Shown here: piece after piece, positions 7,484 to 12,223 of the stretch
Layout of the letters: each line of letters opens with the position of its first letter
Numbering within the stretch: the stretch's first letter is position 1
NCBI GenBank assembly: GCA_017457555.1
Contig: JAFTHG010000216.1
Span: 1-12,223 of the forward strand
Reading direction: 5' to 3'
DNA length: 12,223 bases
From: Kiritimatiellia bacterium
GTDB taxonomy: Bacteria > Verrucomicrobiota > Kiritimatiellia > RFP12 > DVOR01
Notes under the pieces: model-generated
What the model was told of the DNA's origin: nothing
The model's database searches: none
Seen by the model: the letters and a program-made list of their open reading frames with translations, nothing else
Program-made: the position numbers and the translations under genes

Positions 7484-8770
7484 ATGACCCATTCCGAACT
7501 CTTTCAGCGCGCCTGTGCCGTGATTCCCGGCGGCGTGAATTCTCCTGTCCGTGCCTTTAATGCTGTGGGTGGCACGCCACTCTTCATTACTTCCGGCAAA
7601 GGTTCGCGGATTACGACCGCCGATGGCCGCACGTTGATTGATTGTTGCTGTTCGTGGGGGGCGATGATTCTGGGCCATGCCGCAGAGGTCGTTACCGAAG
7701 CCGTGGCAAAGGCCGCCGAAAAGGGCACGACCTTCGGCATTGCAACCCCCGGTGAAATTGACCTTGCCGAACGTCTTGTGGCGGCGAGTCCGCTCTTGGA
7801 ATCGGTGCGATTGGTGAATTCCGGCACTGAAGCGGTGATGACGGCTGTGCGTCTGGCGCGTGGCGTTACCGGACGTGATGTGATTCTCAAATGTGAGGGT
7901 TGCTACCATGGTCACAGTGATGGCCTTCTGGTGAGTGCCGGCAGTGGCGTGCGCACCGCGGGCGATGGCGCAGAAGTCGCGTGTGCAGGGAGTCCCCGAC
8001 AGGTTGCCAAAGACACGCTCGTGATTCCTTACAATGATCTGGCCGCCGCCGAACGCGCCTTTGCCGCTTATGGTGACCAAATTGCCGCTGTGATTGTGGA
8101 GCCTGTCGCTGGGAATATGGGCTGCGTGCCGCCGGTTGAGGGCTATTTGAAGGGCTTGGAACGGGTGGCACACCGTTCGGGGGCGCTGCTGATTTGCGAT
8201 GAGGTCATTAATGCGTTCCGTTTTCGCTATGGCCTCTACAGCGATACGGCAGGCATTGCTCCGGATATCATTACGATGGGCAAGGTGATTGGCGGTGGCT
8301 TCCCGTTGGCGGCTGTTGGTGCCAAAACTGAAATCATGCGCGCTCTTGCACCGTGCGGTAAAGTCTATCAGGCAGGGACGCTTTCAGGGAATCCTGTGGC
8401 GGTTGCCGCTGCGATTGCGGTTTTGAATGTCTTGAAGGCAAATCCGCCTTATGCAGAGATGGCGGCAAAGGCTGCGCGTGTCACTACGGCAATCAATGAG
8501 GCCGCTGCGCGTGCCGGCGTGCCACTTCGGGCACAACGTTATGAAACAGTCTTCACTCCTTTTGCTACGGATGCTCTTCCCATGCGGAATCTTACCGAGG
8601 CACAACGTTCCGATGCGGCATTATATGCCCGTTTCTTCCATGGGATGTTGGCGCGTGGTGTCTACTTCGAGCCGTCGCAGTTTGAGGTCAATTTCATTTC
8701 GGCCGCCCATACGGATGCAGATGTGGAGGCAATCTGTGCCGCCGCGACCGAAACGCTGATGGCACTGTAG
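7484..8770 (+). CDS. hemL: Glutamate-1-semialdehyde 2,1-aminomutase
   Basis: HemL (428 aa) is a class III PLP-dependent aminotransferase-fold enzyme. It converts glutamate-1-semialdehyde to 5-aminolevulinate in the C5 route to tetrapyrroles. Visible landmarks are the N-terminal PGGVNSPVRAF, NSGTEAVMTAVRLARG, EGCYHGHSDGLLVSAGSG, the IVEPVAGNMG strand, LICDEV with the PLP-ring aspartate (Asp239), and TMGKVIGGGFPLAAVG with the Schiff-base lysine (Lys267). The ATG at 7484 is chosen over an in-frame TTG at 7478 because GAGAGG (7472-7477) is correctly spaced only for the ATG. A 65-bp gap separates it from dut, and no convincing promoter is seen there. The gene implies that the cell also has gluTR (hemA), which is not in this window. 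Its 3' end faces the SEDS gene with 6 bp between the stop codons. Confidence 0.97.
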   Translation: MTHSELFQRACAVIPGGVNSPVRAFNAVGGTPLFITSGKGSRITTADGRTLIDCCCSWGAMILGHAAEVVTEAVAKAAEKGTTFGIATPGEIDLAERLVAASPLLESVRLVNSGTEAVMTAVRLARGVTGRDVILKCEGCYHGHSDGLLVSAGSGVRTAGDGAEVACAGSPRQVAKDTLVIPYNDLAAAERAFAAYGDQIAAVIVEPVAGNMGCVPPVEGYLKGLERVAHRSGALLICDEVINAFRFRYGLYSDTAGIAPDIITMGKVIGGGFPLAAVGAKTEIMRALAPCGKVYQAGTLSGNPVAVAAAIAVLNVLKANPPYAEMAAKAARVTTAINEAAARAGVPLRAQRYETVFTPFATDALPMRNLTEAQRSDAALYARFFHGMLARGVYFEPSQFEVNFISAAHTDADVEAICAAATETLMAL

Positions 8771-8774
8771 TGCC
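8761..8774. terminator. Small palindrome at the convergent hemL / SEDS gene ends
   Basis: GGCACTGTAGTGCC covers the hemL stop codon (8768-8770) and most of the 6-bp gap. It can fold in either transcript as a 5-bp stem (GGCAC/GTGCC) with a TGTA loop. There is no T tract on either side. Acting as a weak two-way termination or end-protecting structure is a guess based on position alone. Confidence 0.25.
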
Positions 8775-8776
8775 GA

Positions 8777-10132
8777 TCAACGCCGTTTGGAGAGTGACGT
8801 CACAAGGCCGCAGAGTAAGAACACGGCTAACAGCGAAAAACCACCGTGTGAGAGAAAGGGCAGGGTGATGCCTGTCATGGGCAACGCCTTGGTCACGCCC
8901 CCGATATTCAATAAAATCTGAACAGCTAATACGGCTCCGATGCCACTTGCCGCCAGTTTGAGCGGGAGTGTGGTGGCACTGGAGGCTGTTGTGAAGATGC
9001 TCCGGATCCAAAGCGTGTAGAGGAACAGCAGTAGCGCACACCCGGCCAAACCCCATTCCTCGGCAATGGCGGCATAAACAAAGTCACTGGTCACGATAGG
9101 CACATTGCCCGGCATACCATTATTGATACCTGTTCCCGTGAGCCCTCCGGAATTCATCGCACAGAGGCTTTGCAGAATCTGATAACCTTTGCCCAGAGGA
9201 TCGCGGAATGGATTCTCCCAAATGGCAAAACGTGCCGCCGTATGAGCGGAAATTTGACAGATGGCCAGCCCCGACACTGCCGCACCGCCCAAGCCAAAGA
9301 GCAACCACAACGCATTGCGCGTCAGCACGGTCAACATAATGACAAAGGTTAGACACAGGATGAGGAGCAACCCTAAATCGCGCACCAGAATCACGCCTGC
9401 CAGCGGAATGCCCCAGAAAAAGGCCAATTGGAAGAGTGCAGGTAAGGTCGGCACCGGAATGCCCACCCAGTGACGGGAGAGCGGTGCTTGCACGTGTGGG
9501 AGCCACGCCGCACCCAAAAGCACCGCAAAGAGCTTGATGAGTTCGGTCGGATTGATTTGTCCCGGCAGGAAAATACCGCCGCGATACCGCCGTCCAAAGC
9601 AGAGCAATGCCCCCAAAATCCCCAGAATGGCCATCCAAAGCAACCATTTAAGCCCTCGCCATGCCAGCAGTTTTTCCAGATGCCCGGCATGTAAGAAGCG
9701 GATGCAGAAGAGAAACCCGATTGCTCCGGCGAGCATTGGCGTATAGGCTCGCCAGATCTCCCATGTGAAGCGAAAGGATTCCAACCGGGATTGCTCAATA
9801 ATGCCCAACCCAAAAAGCAGCAGTGTAATCGCCACAAAGGGCCGATCCCCGGAGAATTGCGAGGGGCGGGTAAACCAAAAACTCAGCATTGCCGTGCCGC
9901 ACCAGATCGTAAAGGGGGCTAAAAAGGCAGAGGGCAGGGCGAGATTATTGGCTAATTTCCCCATCAACACCGGTAGCGCCATCACAATCAGGCAGGCCGT
10001 CAGAATCCAAAACCAACAGAATCCCGTCGGAAAAGCGGACGGTGGCACAGTTGGCACAGCCGCACGGCGTTTGGTCGTTTTGGCCGTGGTGCGCGGTTTT
10101 CGGGTGGTTTTTTTCGGGGAGGTTTGAGCCAT
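8777..10132 (-). CDS. SEDS-family peptidoglycan polymerase (RodA/FtsW-like)
   Basis: The protein (451 aa from the chosen start) is a multi-pass membrane protein of the SEDS family, which polymerises glycan strands from lipid II with a class B PBP partner in cell elongation (RodA) or division (FtsW). The first 35 residues are Lys/Arg/Thr-rich and cytoplasmic; about ten hydrophobic segments follow. Family landmarks are GQINPTELIKL (191-201, usual 'xxPSELxK'), LVRDLG (Asp252), the extracytoplasmic loop GTGINNGMPGNVP with TSDFVYAAIAEEWG (Asp350 at the essential aspartate position) and MTGITLPFLSHGGFSLL (419-435, usual 'TGxxLPFxSYGGSS'). An in-frame extension back to 10270 is possible on paper, but it is Cys/His/Trp-rich, unlike the family, and a promoter element sits 7 bp before the ATG at 10132. 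RodA and FtsW cannot be separated with confidence here. No PBP or mre genes are adjacent. Confidence 0.9.
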   Translation of the reverse strand: MAQTSPKKTTRKPRTTAKTTKRRAAVPTVPPSAFPTGFCWFWILTACLIVMALPVLMGKLANNLALPSAFLAPFTIWCGTAMLSFWFTRPSQFSGDRPFVAITLLLFGLGIIEQSRLESFRFTWEIWRAYTPMLAGAIGFLFCIRFLHAGHLEKLLAWRGLKWLLWMAILGILGALLCFGRRYRGGIFLPGQINPTELIKLFAVLLGAAWLPHVQAPLSRHWVGIPVPTLPALFQLAFFWGIPLAGVILVRDLGLLLILCLTFVIMLTVLTRNALWLLFGLGGAAVSGLAICQISAHTAARFAIWENPFRDPLGKGYQILQSLCAMNSGGLTGTGINNGMPGNVPIVTSDFVYAAIAEEWGLAGCALLLFLYTLWIRSIFTTASSATTLPLKLAASGIGAVLAVQILLNIGGVTKALPMTGITLPFLSHGGFSLLAVFLLCGLVTSLSKRR

Positions 10133-10139
10133 GCCACGC

Positions 10140-10148
10140 AGTATAGCA
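10140..10148 (-). promoter_or_regulatory. Extended -10 promoter of the SEDS gene
   Basis: On the minus strand the sequence reads TGC-TATACT, then 7 nt (GCGTGGC), then the ATG. Initiation about 7 nt after the hexamer falls on the base just before the ATG, so the mRNA should be leaderless or have a 1-nt leader. The geometry is the same as that of the acyltransferase promoter at 412-420. A partial -35 (GACA) lies about 16 bp upstream. Confidence 0.65.
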
Positions 10149-10298
10149 AAGATTTTATAGCTGTCGGCATTGCCAAGGCAAAGATTTATGCCCTCCCGCC
10201 ACGCGCCATAACGCTGCCACATCTGCTTGCAGAGGCTCGGTTTTCGGTTGTGGTTTATCCTCACACGCACCTATTACAGCGATGACAAGGGGTGGGTG
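10149..10298. other. Divergent intergenic region between the SEDS and zinc-ribbon genes
   Basis: About 150 bp lie between two back-to-back extended -10 promoters (10140-10148 minus, 10299-10307 plus). No gene, hairpin terminator or clear operator is visible. The stretch is open on the minus strand only as an upstream extension of the SEDS frame, which is judged not to be translated. Confidence 0.5.
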
Positions 10299-10307
10299 TG
10301 GTATACT
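10299..10307 (+). promoter_or_regulatory. Extended -10 promoter of the zinc-ribbon gene
   Basis: TGG-TATACT matches the extended -10 consensus. Initiation near 10314 gives a leader of about 27 nt to the ATG at 10341, enough to hold the GGGAG Shine-Dalgarno at 10328-10332. Confidence 0.6.
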
Positions 10308-10340
10308 GATTGTGTTTTGTAAAACATGGGAGTTTTGACA

Positions 10341-10715
10341 ATGGGCGCGAGCATCTTTGATTTGTTATGGGAAGCCTATCAAACGGTTCACATTCACCGT
10401 TCGGAATGCGCTGCTGAAGCACTCGATCAGCAGGTGACCTCTGTGCGGAGTGATTTTGACGGTTTGAAAAAACGTTTGGACTACATAATGTTGTGCAATC
10501 AGGCACTGTGGGAACTCATCTGCGAGCGGACGAATCTCACCGACAGCGATTTACGGGAGAAAATCCGTGAAATTGATTGCCGTGATGGTAGGGAAGACGG
10601 CAAAATTGGCACGCAACAAGTGACGTGCCCCACCTGCCAACGTCCATCCAACAGCCGCCGGAAGCGTTGCCTCTTTTGCGGTACCAATCTCAACAACAAA
10701 CACCTCTTTGAATAA
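10341..10715 (+). CDS. Small protein with helical N-terminus and C-terminal zinc ribbon
   Basis: The 124-aa protein has a helical N-terminal part (about 1-60, charged and probably coiled-coil-forming), then a conserved-looking segment ALWELICERTNLTDSDLREK and IREIDCRDGREDGK, and last a zinc ribbon with Cys96-x2-Cys99 and Cys110-x2-Cys113 (CPTC...CLFC). I recall similar 'LTexDLxxKIxEIDxRDGkxDGk + CPxC...CxxCG' proteins of unknown function in PVC-group genomes, but cannot check this here. The ATG at 10341 is preferred over that at 10326 because GGGAG (10328-10332) is well spaced for it; the upstream ATG would put the Shine-Dalgarno inside the gene. There is no signal peptide or membrane segment, so it should be cytosolic. 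It has its own promoter and is not in an operon with the downstream HAD gene. Confidence 0.82.
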   Translation: MGASIFDLLWEAYQTVHIHRSECAAEALDQQVTSVRSDFDGLKKRLDYIMLCNQALWELICERTNLTDSDLREKIREIDCRDGREDGKIGTQQVTCPTCQRPSNSRRKRCLFCGTNLNNKHLFE

Positions 10716-10741
10716 TACCCTCGCATTGTCCCCGACGATCT

Positions 10742-10848
10742 TCTGCCGCCCTTTCAGGGGGAGGATGCCACTTTTTCAGGGGTGAAGCAGGGATTTTAGG
10801 GATAAAAGGGATTTCAGGGACGAGAGGTCATCTGCCGCTCCTTCAGGG
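10742..10848 (+). repeat. Dispersed TCTGCCGC...TTCAGGG repeat element, two copies
   Basis: 10742-10759 (TCTGCCGCCCTTTCAGGG) and 10831-10848 (TCTGCCGCTCCTTCAGGG) match at 16 of 18 positions, 89 bp apart. Two further TTCAGGG copies lie between them (10775-10781, 10813-10819). They may be remnants of a dispersed intergenic repeat family. Confidence 0.6.
10791..10826 (+). repeat. Degenerate 9-bp tandem array, GGA-type
   Basis: Four consecutive 9-mers start with GGA and end in AG: GGATTTTAG, GGATAAAAG, GGATTTCAG, GGACGAGAG. The period is exact with no indels, and the middle positions vary. Confidence 0.65.
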
Positions 10849-10886
10849 CTGGAGCCTTAGATTTTCACGGGATGGCATGGTACTTT

Positions 10887-10922
10887 TTATAGAAGTTCTA
10901 GAGATTATAGAAGTTATAGGCC
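10887..10922 (+). repeat. Degenerate 9-bp tandem array, TTATAGAAG-type
   Basis: Four 9-mers in register: TTATAGAAG, TTCTAGAGA, TTATAGAAG, TTATAGGCC. Units 1 and 3 are identical. It has the same period as the array about 60 bp upstream but a different motif. Confidence 0.65.
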
Positions 10923-11168
10923 TTCAATGCCTGGCAGTGCTTGACGCAGGTTTGGTGTTTTTTGCTTGTTGATGTCGGTTTTTGCCCTGTTGAAAACTTT
11001 TTTTGAGTGGGCGGTTTTAGGGAGGGATTTGGCGCGTTTCAGCTTCAAAAGTGCGCTTTTGGGGAAGTTATGCTTTTTACATTAAGTCTTTGATGTGTAG
11101 TGACTTATGTTGAAAAAGGGGCGAAATCAACTCGTCTACAGCGGCTTCTGGGGTGCAAAGTGGCCGAC

Positions 11169-11177
11169 TTATCCACA
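11169..11177 (+). promoter_or_regulatory. DnaA box, perfect consensus
   Basis: TTATCCACA equals the strong E. coli-type DnaA box consensus. It is the only perfect copy noticed in this non-coding region. Confidence 0.55.
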
Positions 11178-11187
11178 CGATTTAGCC

Positions 11188-11196
11188 TGTTGATAA
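11188..11196 (-). promoter_or_regulatory. DnaA box-like site, one mismatch
   Basis: The minus strand reads TTATCAACA, one mismatch from TTATCCACA. It lies 10 bp from the perfect box in the opposite orientation. It is embedded in CCTGTTGATAAC, a 12-mer that recurs with small changes at 10986-10997 and 11315-11326. Confidence 0.4.
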
Positions 11197-11200
11197 CGCC

Positions 11201-11282
11201 AATGTCACTGAAACTGCTGCTCAATTTCAGCGAAACTGCGCTTCACTTTCGCTGAAATTGACCCACAAATATCGCTGACATT
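11201..11282. repeat. Nested inverted repeat with perfect 15-bp arms
   Basis: TCAATTTCAGCGAAA (11221-11235) is the exact reverse complement of 11247-11261, with an 11-nt centre. A second, outer pair, AATGTCA (11201-11207) and TGACATT (11276-11282), encloses it with nearly equal flanks of 13 and 14 bp. GAAACTGC also occurs as a direct repeat 22 bp apart (11210, 11232). No T tract follows, so it is not an ordinary terminator. Confidence 0.8.
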
Positions 11283-11316
11283 TTGGCTCAAAATTGCCGA
11301 TTTTTCGCCTTAAACC

Positions 11317-11325
11317 TGTTAATAA
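11317..11325 (-). promoter_or_regulatory. DnaA box-like site, one mismatch
   Basis: The minus strand reads TTATTAACA, one mismatch from TTATNCACA. A further two-mismatch site, TTACCCACG, follows on the plus strand at 11338-11346. The pair (inverted box, C-rich spacer, forward box) mirrors the spacing style seen at known bacterial origins. Confidence 0.35.
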
Positions 11326-11370
11326 CTTCCCCCACAGTTACCCACGCGATTTGCCAGAATCGCCCACCTG

Positions 11371-11379
11371 TGCTATCAT
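11371..11379 (+). promoter_or_regulatory. Extended -10 element, distal promoter candidate
   Basis: TGC-TATCAT fits the extended -10 pattern of this window. It lies about 110 bp before the HAD gene; initiation would be near 11386. It could drive a longer HAD transcript or a short RNA. Confidence 0.35.
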
Positions 11380-11430
11380 CTCCATAGGTGAGCGACAGAA
11401 AAGGAAATAGTGCAATATTCAGGAGCGTTC

Positions 11431-11436
11431 TATAAT
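11431..11436 (+). promoter_or_regulatory. TATAAT -10 element, middle promoter candidate
   Basis: This is a perfect TATAAT hexamer without the TGn extension and with no clear -35. Initiation would be near 11443, giving a leader of about 44 nt to the HAD start. Confidence 0.35.
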
Positions 11437-11468
11437 AGCGCGCACGCGTCACGCACATGGGCGGTTTT

Positions 11469-11477
11469 TGCTATACT
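11469..11477 (+). promoter_or_regulatory. Extended -10 promoter of the HAD gene
   Basis: TGC-TATACT is identical to the SEDS gene element. Initiation near 11484 leaves only about 3 nt before the ATG at 11487, so this transcript would be nearly leaderless. Confidence 0.6.
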
Positions 11478-11486
11478 GGTGCGGTT

Positions 11487-12137
11487 ATGGATAAGCCTAC
11501 ACTTTTCTTTGATTTAGATGGAACGCTGATTGATTCGCGCAAAGATATCGCGCATAGTGTCAATTTGACGCGTGCAGATTATGGTTTGGGGCCGTTGCCT
11601 CTGGATGAGATTACGGGCATGGTGGGGAATGGTGCGCGTCAATTGCTCTTGCGTGCCATGCCGGATCACGCGGCAGAGATTGATCAATTGCAAATCAATA
11701 ATCGCCAACATTATCACGATTTTCCCGTGGTTCATACAACGGTTTATCCGGGAGTGCCGGAGGCTTTGGCGTCGTTGCGGGCGCTGGGCTGCCGTATGGC
11801 GGTGACGTCCAACAAGACCTCAACGATGATTCCCCGGATTTTGGAGCGTTTGGGGATCCTGAAGTACTTTGATGTCACGGTAGGGGCTGGCGATGTGCCC
11901 GTTTTGAAGCCAGATCCTGGGTTGCTCTATCTGGCGGCGGAGCGGATGGGTGTGCCGGTGCGTCCGACCGATTGGGTGATTGGCGATCATTACACCGATT
12001 TGGCGGTGGGGCGTCACGCCGGGGTTAAGGTGTGCCATTGTGCCTATGGTTTCGGCAATCCGCGTGGCGAACGTTTTGATTTCCAAGTGCAGAACCTGAT
12101 GGCGTTTGCTGATTTTCTCCGTCAGCACTGCGACTGA
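11487..12137 (+). CDS. HAD-superfamily phosphatase, phosphoglycolate phosphatase-like
   Basis: The 216-aa protein is a HAD hydrolase with a helical cap of the Gph/PGP type. Motif I is DLDGTLIDS, with nucleophile Asp9 and acid/base Asp11. Motif II is VTSNK (Ser108 at the Ser/Thr position), motif III is Lys141 in KPDP, and motif IV is GDHYTDL (Asp167, Asp171). VGNGARQLLLRA in the cap resembles the substrate-recognition segment of phosphoglycolate phosphatases. These enzymes dephosphorylate 2-phosphoglycolate, for example that made during repair of oxidised DNA ends, though relatives act on other phosphate esters, so the substrate is not certain. The ATG at 11487 is used because the motif I strand follows at the usual distance and the upstream ATG at 11457 precedes the -10 element. 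There is no Shine-Dalgarno, which fits leaderless initiation. An exported protein gene follows 25 bp downstream. Confidence 0.9.
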   Translation: MDKPTLFFDLDGTLIDSRKDIAHSVNLTRADYGLGPLPLDEITGMVGNGARQLLLRAMPDHAAEIDQLQINNRQHYHDFPVVHTTVYPGVPEALASLRALGCRMAVTSNKTSTMIPRILERLGILKYFDVTVGAGDVPVLKPDPGLLYLAAERMGVPVRPTDWVIGDHYTDLAVGRHAGVKVCHCAYGFGNPRGERFDFQVQNLMAFADFLRQHCD

Positions 12138-12162
12138 TCACCTGAAAGCGCCCCCGCCTGAT

Positions 12163-12223
12163 ATGAAACGTGTGCTTCAATTTGCGCTCTTTGCTCTCCT
12201 CCTTGCGATGGTGGTGGGGGCCA
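12163..12223 (+). CDS. Exported or membrane protein, N-terminus only (cut by window end)
   Basis: The frame begins MKRVLQFALFALLLAMVVGA and runs off the window. A short basic start followed by a long hydrophobic core is a signal peptide or a single membrane anchor. It begins 25 bp after the HAD gene in the same direction, with no promoter or strong Shine-Dalgarno visible, so it is probably the next gene of that transcript. Nothing about its function can be told. Confidence 0.5.
   Translation, partial: MKRVLQFALFALLLAMVVGA

Larger units (their letters stand above)
10716..11486. other. 771-bp non-coding region, possible replication origin or DnaA-bound control region
   Basis: No credible gene is seen on either strand. 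The left half (10740-10925) is repetitive: TTCAGGG occurs four times and two short arrays have a 9-bp period. The middle (10980-11120) has T-rich runs and two TGTTGAAAA sites. The right half (11160-11350) has a perfect DnaA box, two one-mismatch boxes, a long inverted repeat and an AT-rich stretch (about 11267-11326). The last 120 bp carry three promoter-like elements leading into the HAD gene. The mix of DnaA boxes, AT-rich DNA and dyad symmetry is what an oriC looks like, but none of the usual oriC-neighbour genes is present. Confidence 0.4.

Noticed and set aside
7436..8173. 245-aa open frame on the minus strand
   Set aside because: It is antisense to hemL, whose motifs are unmistakable. 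Its composition (His, Arg, Gly, Thr) is that of a shadow frame.
10133..10270. N-terminal extension of the SEDS protein by 46 residues
   Set aside because: The extension is unlike SEDS N-termini and contains the extended -10 promoter located 7 bp before the ATG at 10132.
10749..10775. Intrinsic terminator after the zinc-ribbon gene (CCCT-TTC-AGGG stem, T run further on)
   Set aside because: The stem has only 4 bp and the T run starts 12 nt later, so it does not have terminator geometry.
10972..11085. 37-residue open frame in the non-coding region, beginning MSVFALLKTF
   Set aside because: No Shine-Dalgarno or promoter of the local type precedes it, and an open frame of this length is expected by chance.
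11221..11261. Inverted repeat as a rho-independent terminator
   Set aside because: No T tract follows on either strand and no gene ends nearby in the right position.
11457..11486. Upstream ATG for the HAD gene (10 extra residues)
   Set aside because: The extension overlaps the TGCTATACT promoter element and adds residues before the usual start of HAD motif I.

Overview
The window reads as an ordinary chromosomal stretch of a Gram-negative bacterium with moderate GC. The Gram-negative call rests on an LpxL/HtrB-type lipid A acyltransferase and on several exported proteins with type I signal peptides. Heme precursor synthesis is by the C5 route (hemL). Three things suggest, without proving it, a member of the Verrucomicrobiota/Kiritimatiellota/Lentisphaerota (PVC) group, possibly host-associated: a secreted GH89 alpha-N-acetylglucosaminidase, a small protein with a C-terminal zinc ribbon, and intergenic arrays with a 9-bp period. 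No transposase, integrase, phage gene, CRISPR array, rRNA or tRNA was recognised.

Layout. Positions 2-337 are the 3' end of a gene built of 20-residue tandem repeats. Positions 428-1342 encode the lipid A acyltransferase, whose stop codon overlaps the start of a small HNH nuclease gene (1339-1662). Positions 1817-8770 hold five co-directional, closely spaced genes: an exported nitroreductase-like protein, uvrB, an exported GH89 glycosidase, dut and hemL. A SEDS-family (RodA/FtsW) gene runs towards them on the minus strand (8777-10132), its stop codon only 6 bp from that of hemL. Divergent from it is a small zinc-ribbon protein (10341-10715). A 771-bp non-coding region follows (10716-11486), then a HAD phosphatase (11487-12137) and the first 20 codons of another exported or membrane protein (12163-12223, cut by the window edge).

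Promoters follow a common pattern: extended -10 elements of the form TGn-TAnAnT, with no good -35, lie before the acyltransferase, nitroreductase, SEDS, zinc-ribbon and HAD genes. For the acyltransferase, SEDS and HAD genes the predicted transcription start falls 0-3 nt before the ATG, which implies leaderless or nearly leaderless mRNAs. Genes inside the 1817-8770 cluster mostly have clear Shine-Dalgarno sequences instead, so two initiation modes appear to coexist. This pattern also corrects several starts that a longest-ORF rule would place too far upstream.

The most interesting part is the non-coding region 10716-11486. Its first half carries degenerate 9-bp-period repeats and a repeated TCTGCCGC...TTCAGGG element. 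Its second half carries a perfect DnaA box, two one-mismatch boxes, weaker copies, AT-rich stretches and a nested inverted repeat with perfect 15-bp arms. This looks like a candidate replication origin or another DnaA-bound control region. No dnaA, dnaN, parA or similar marker is in the window, so that remains an inference.
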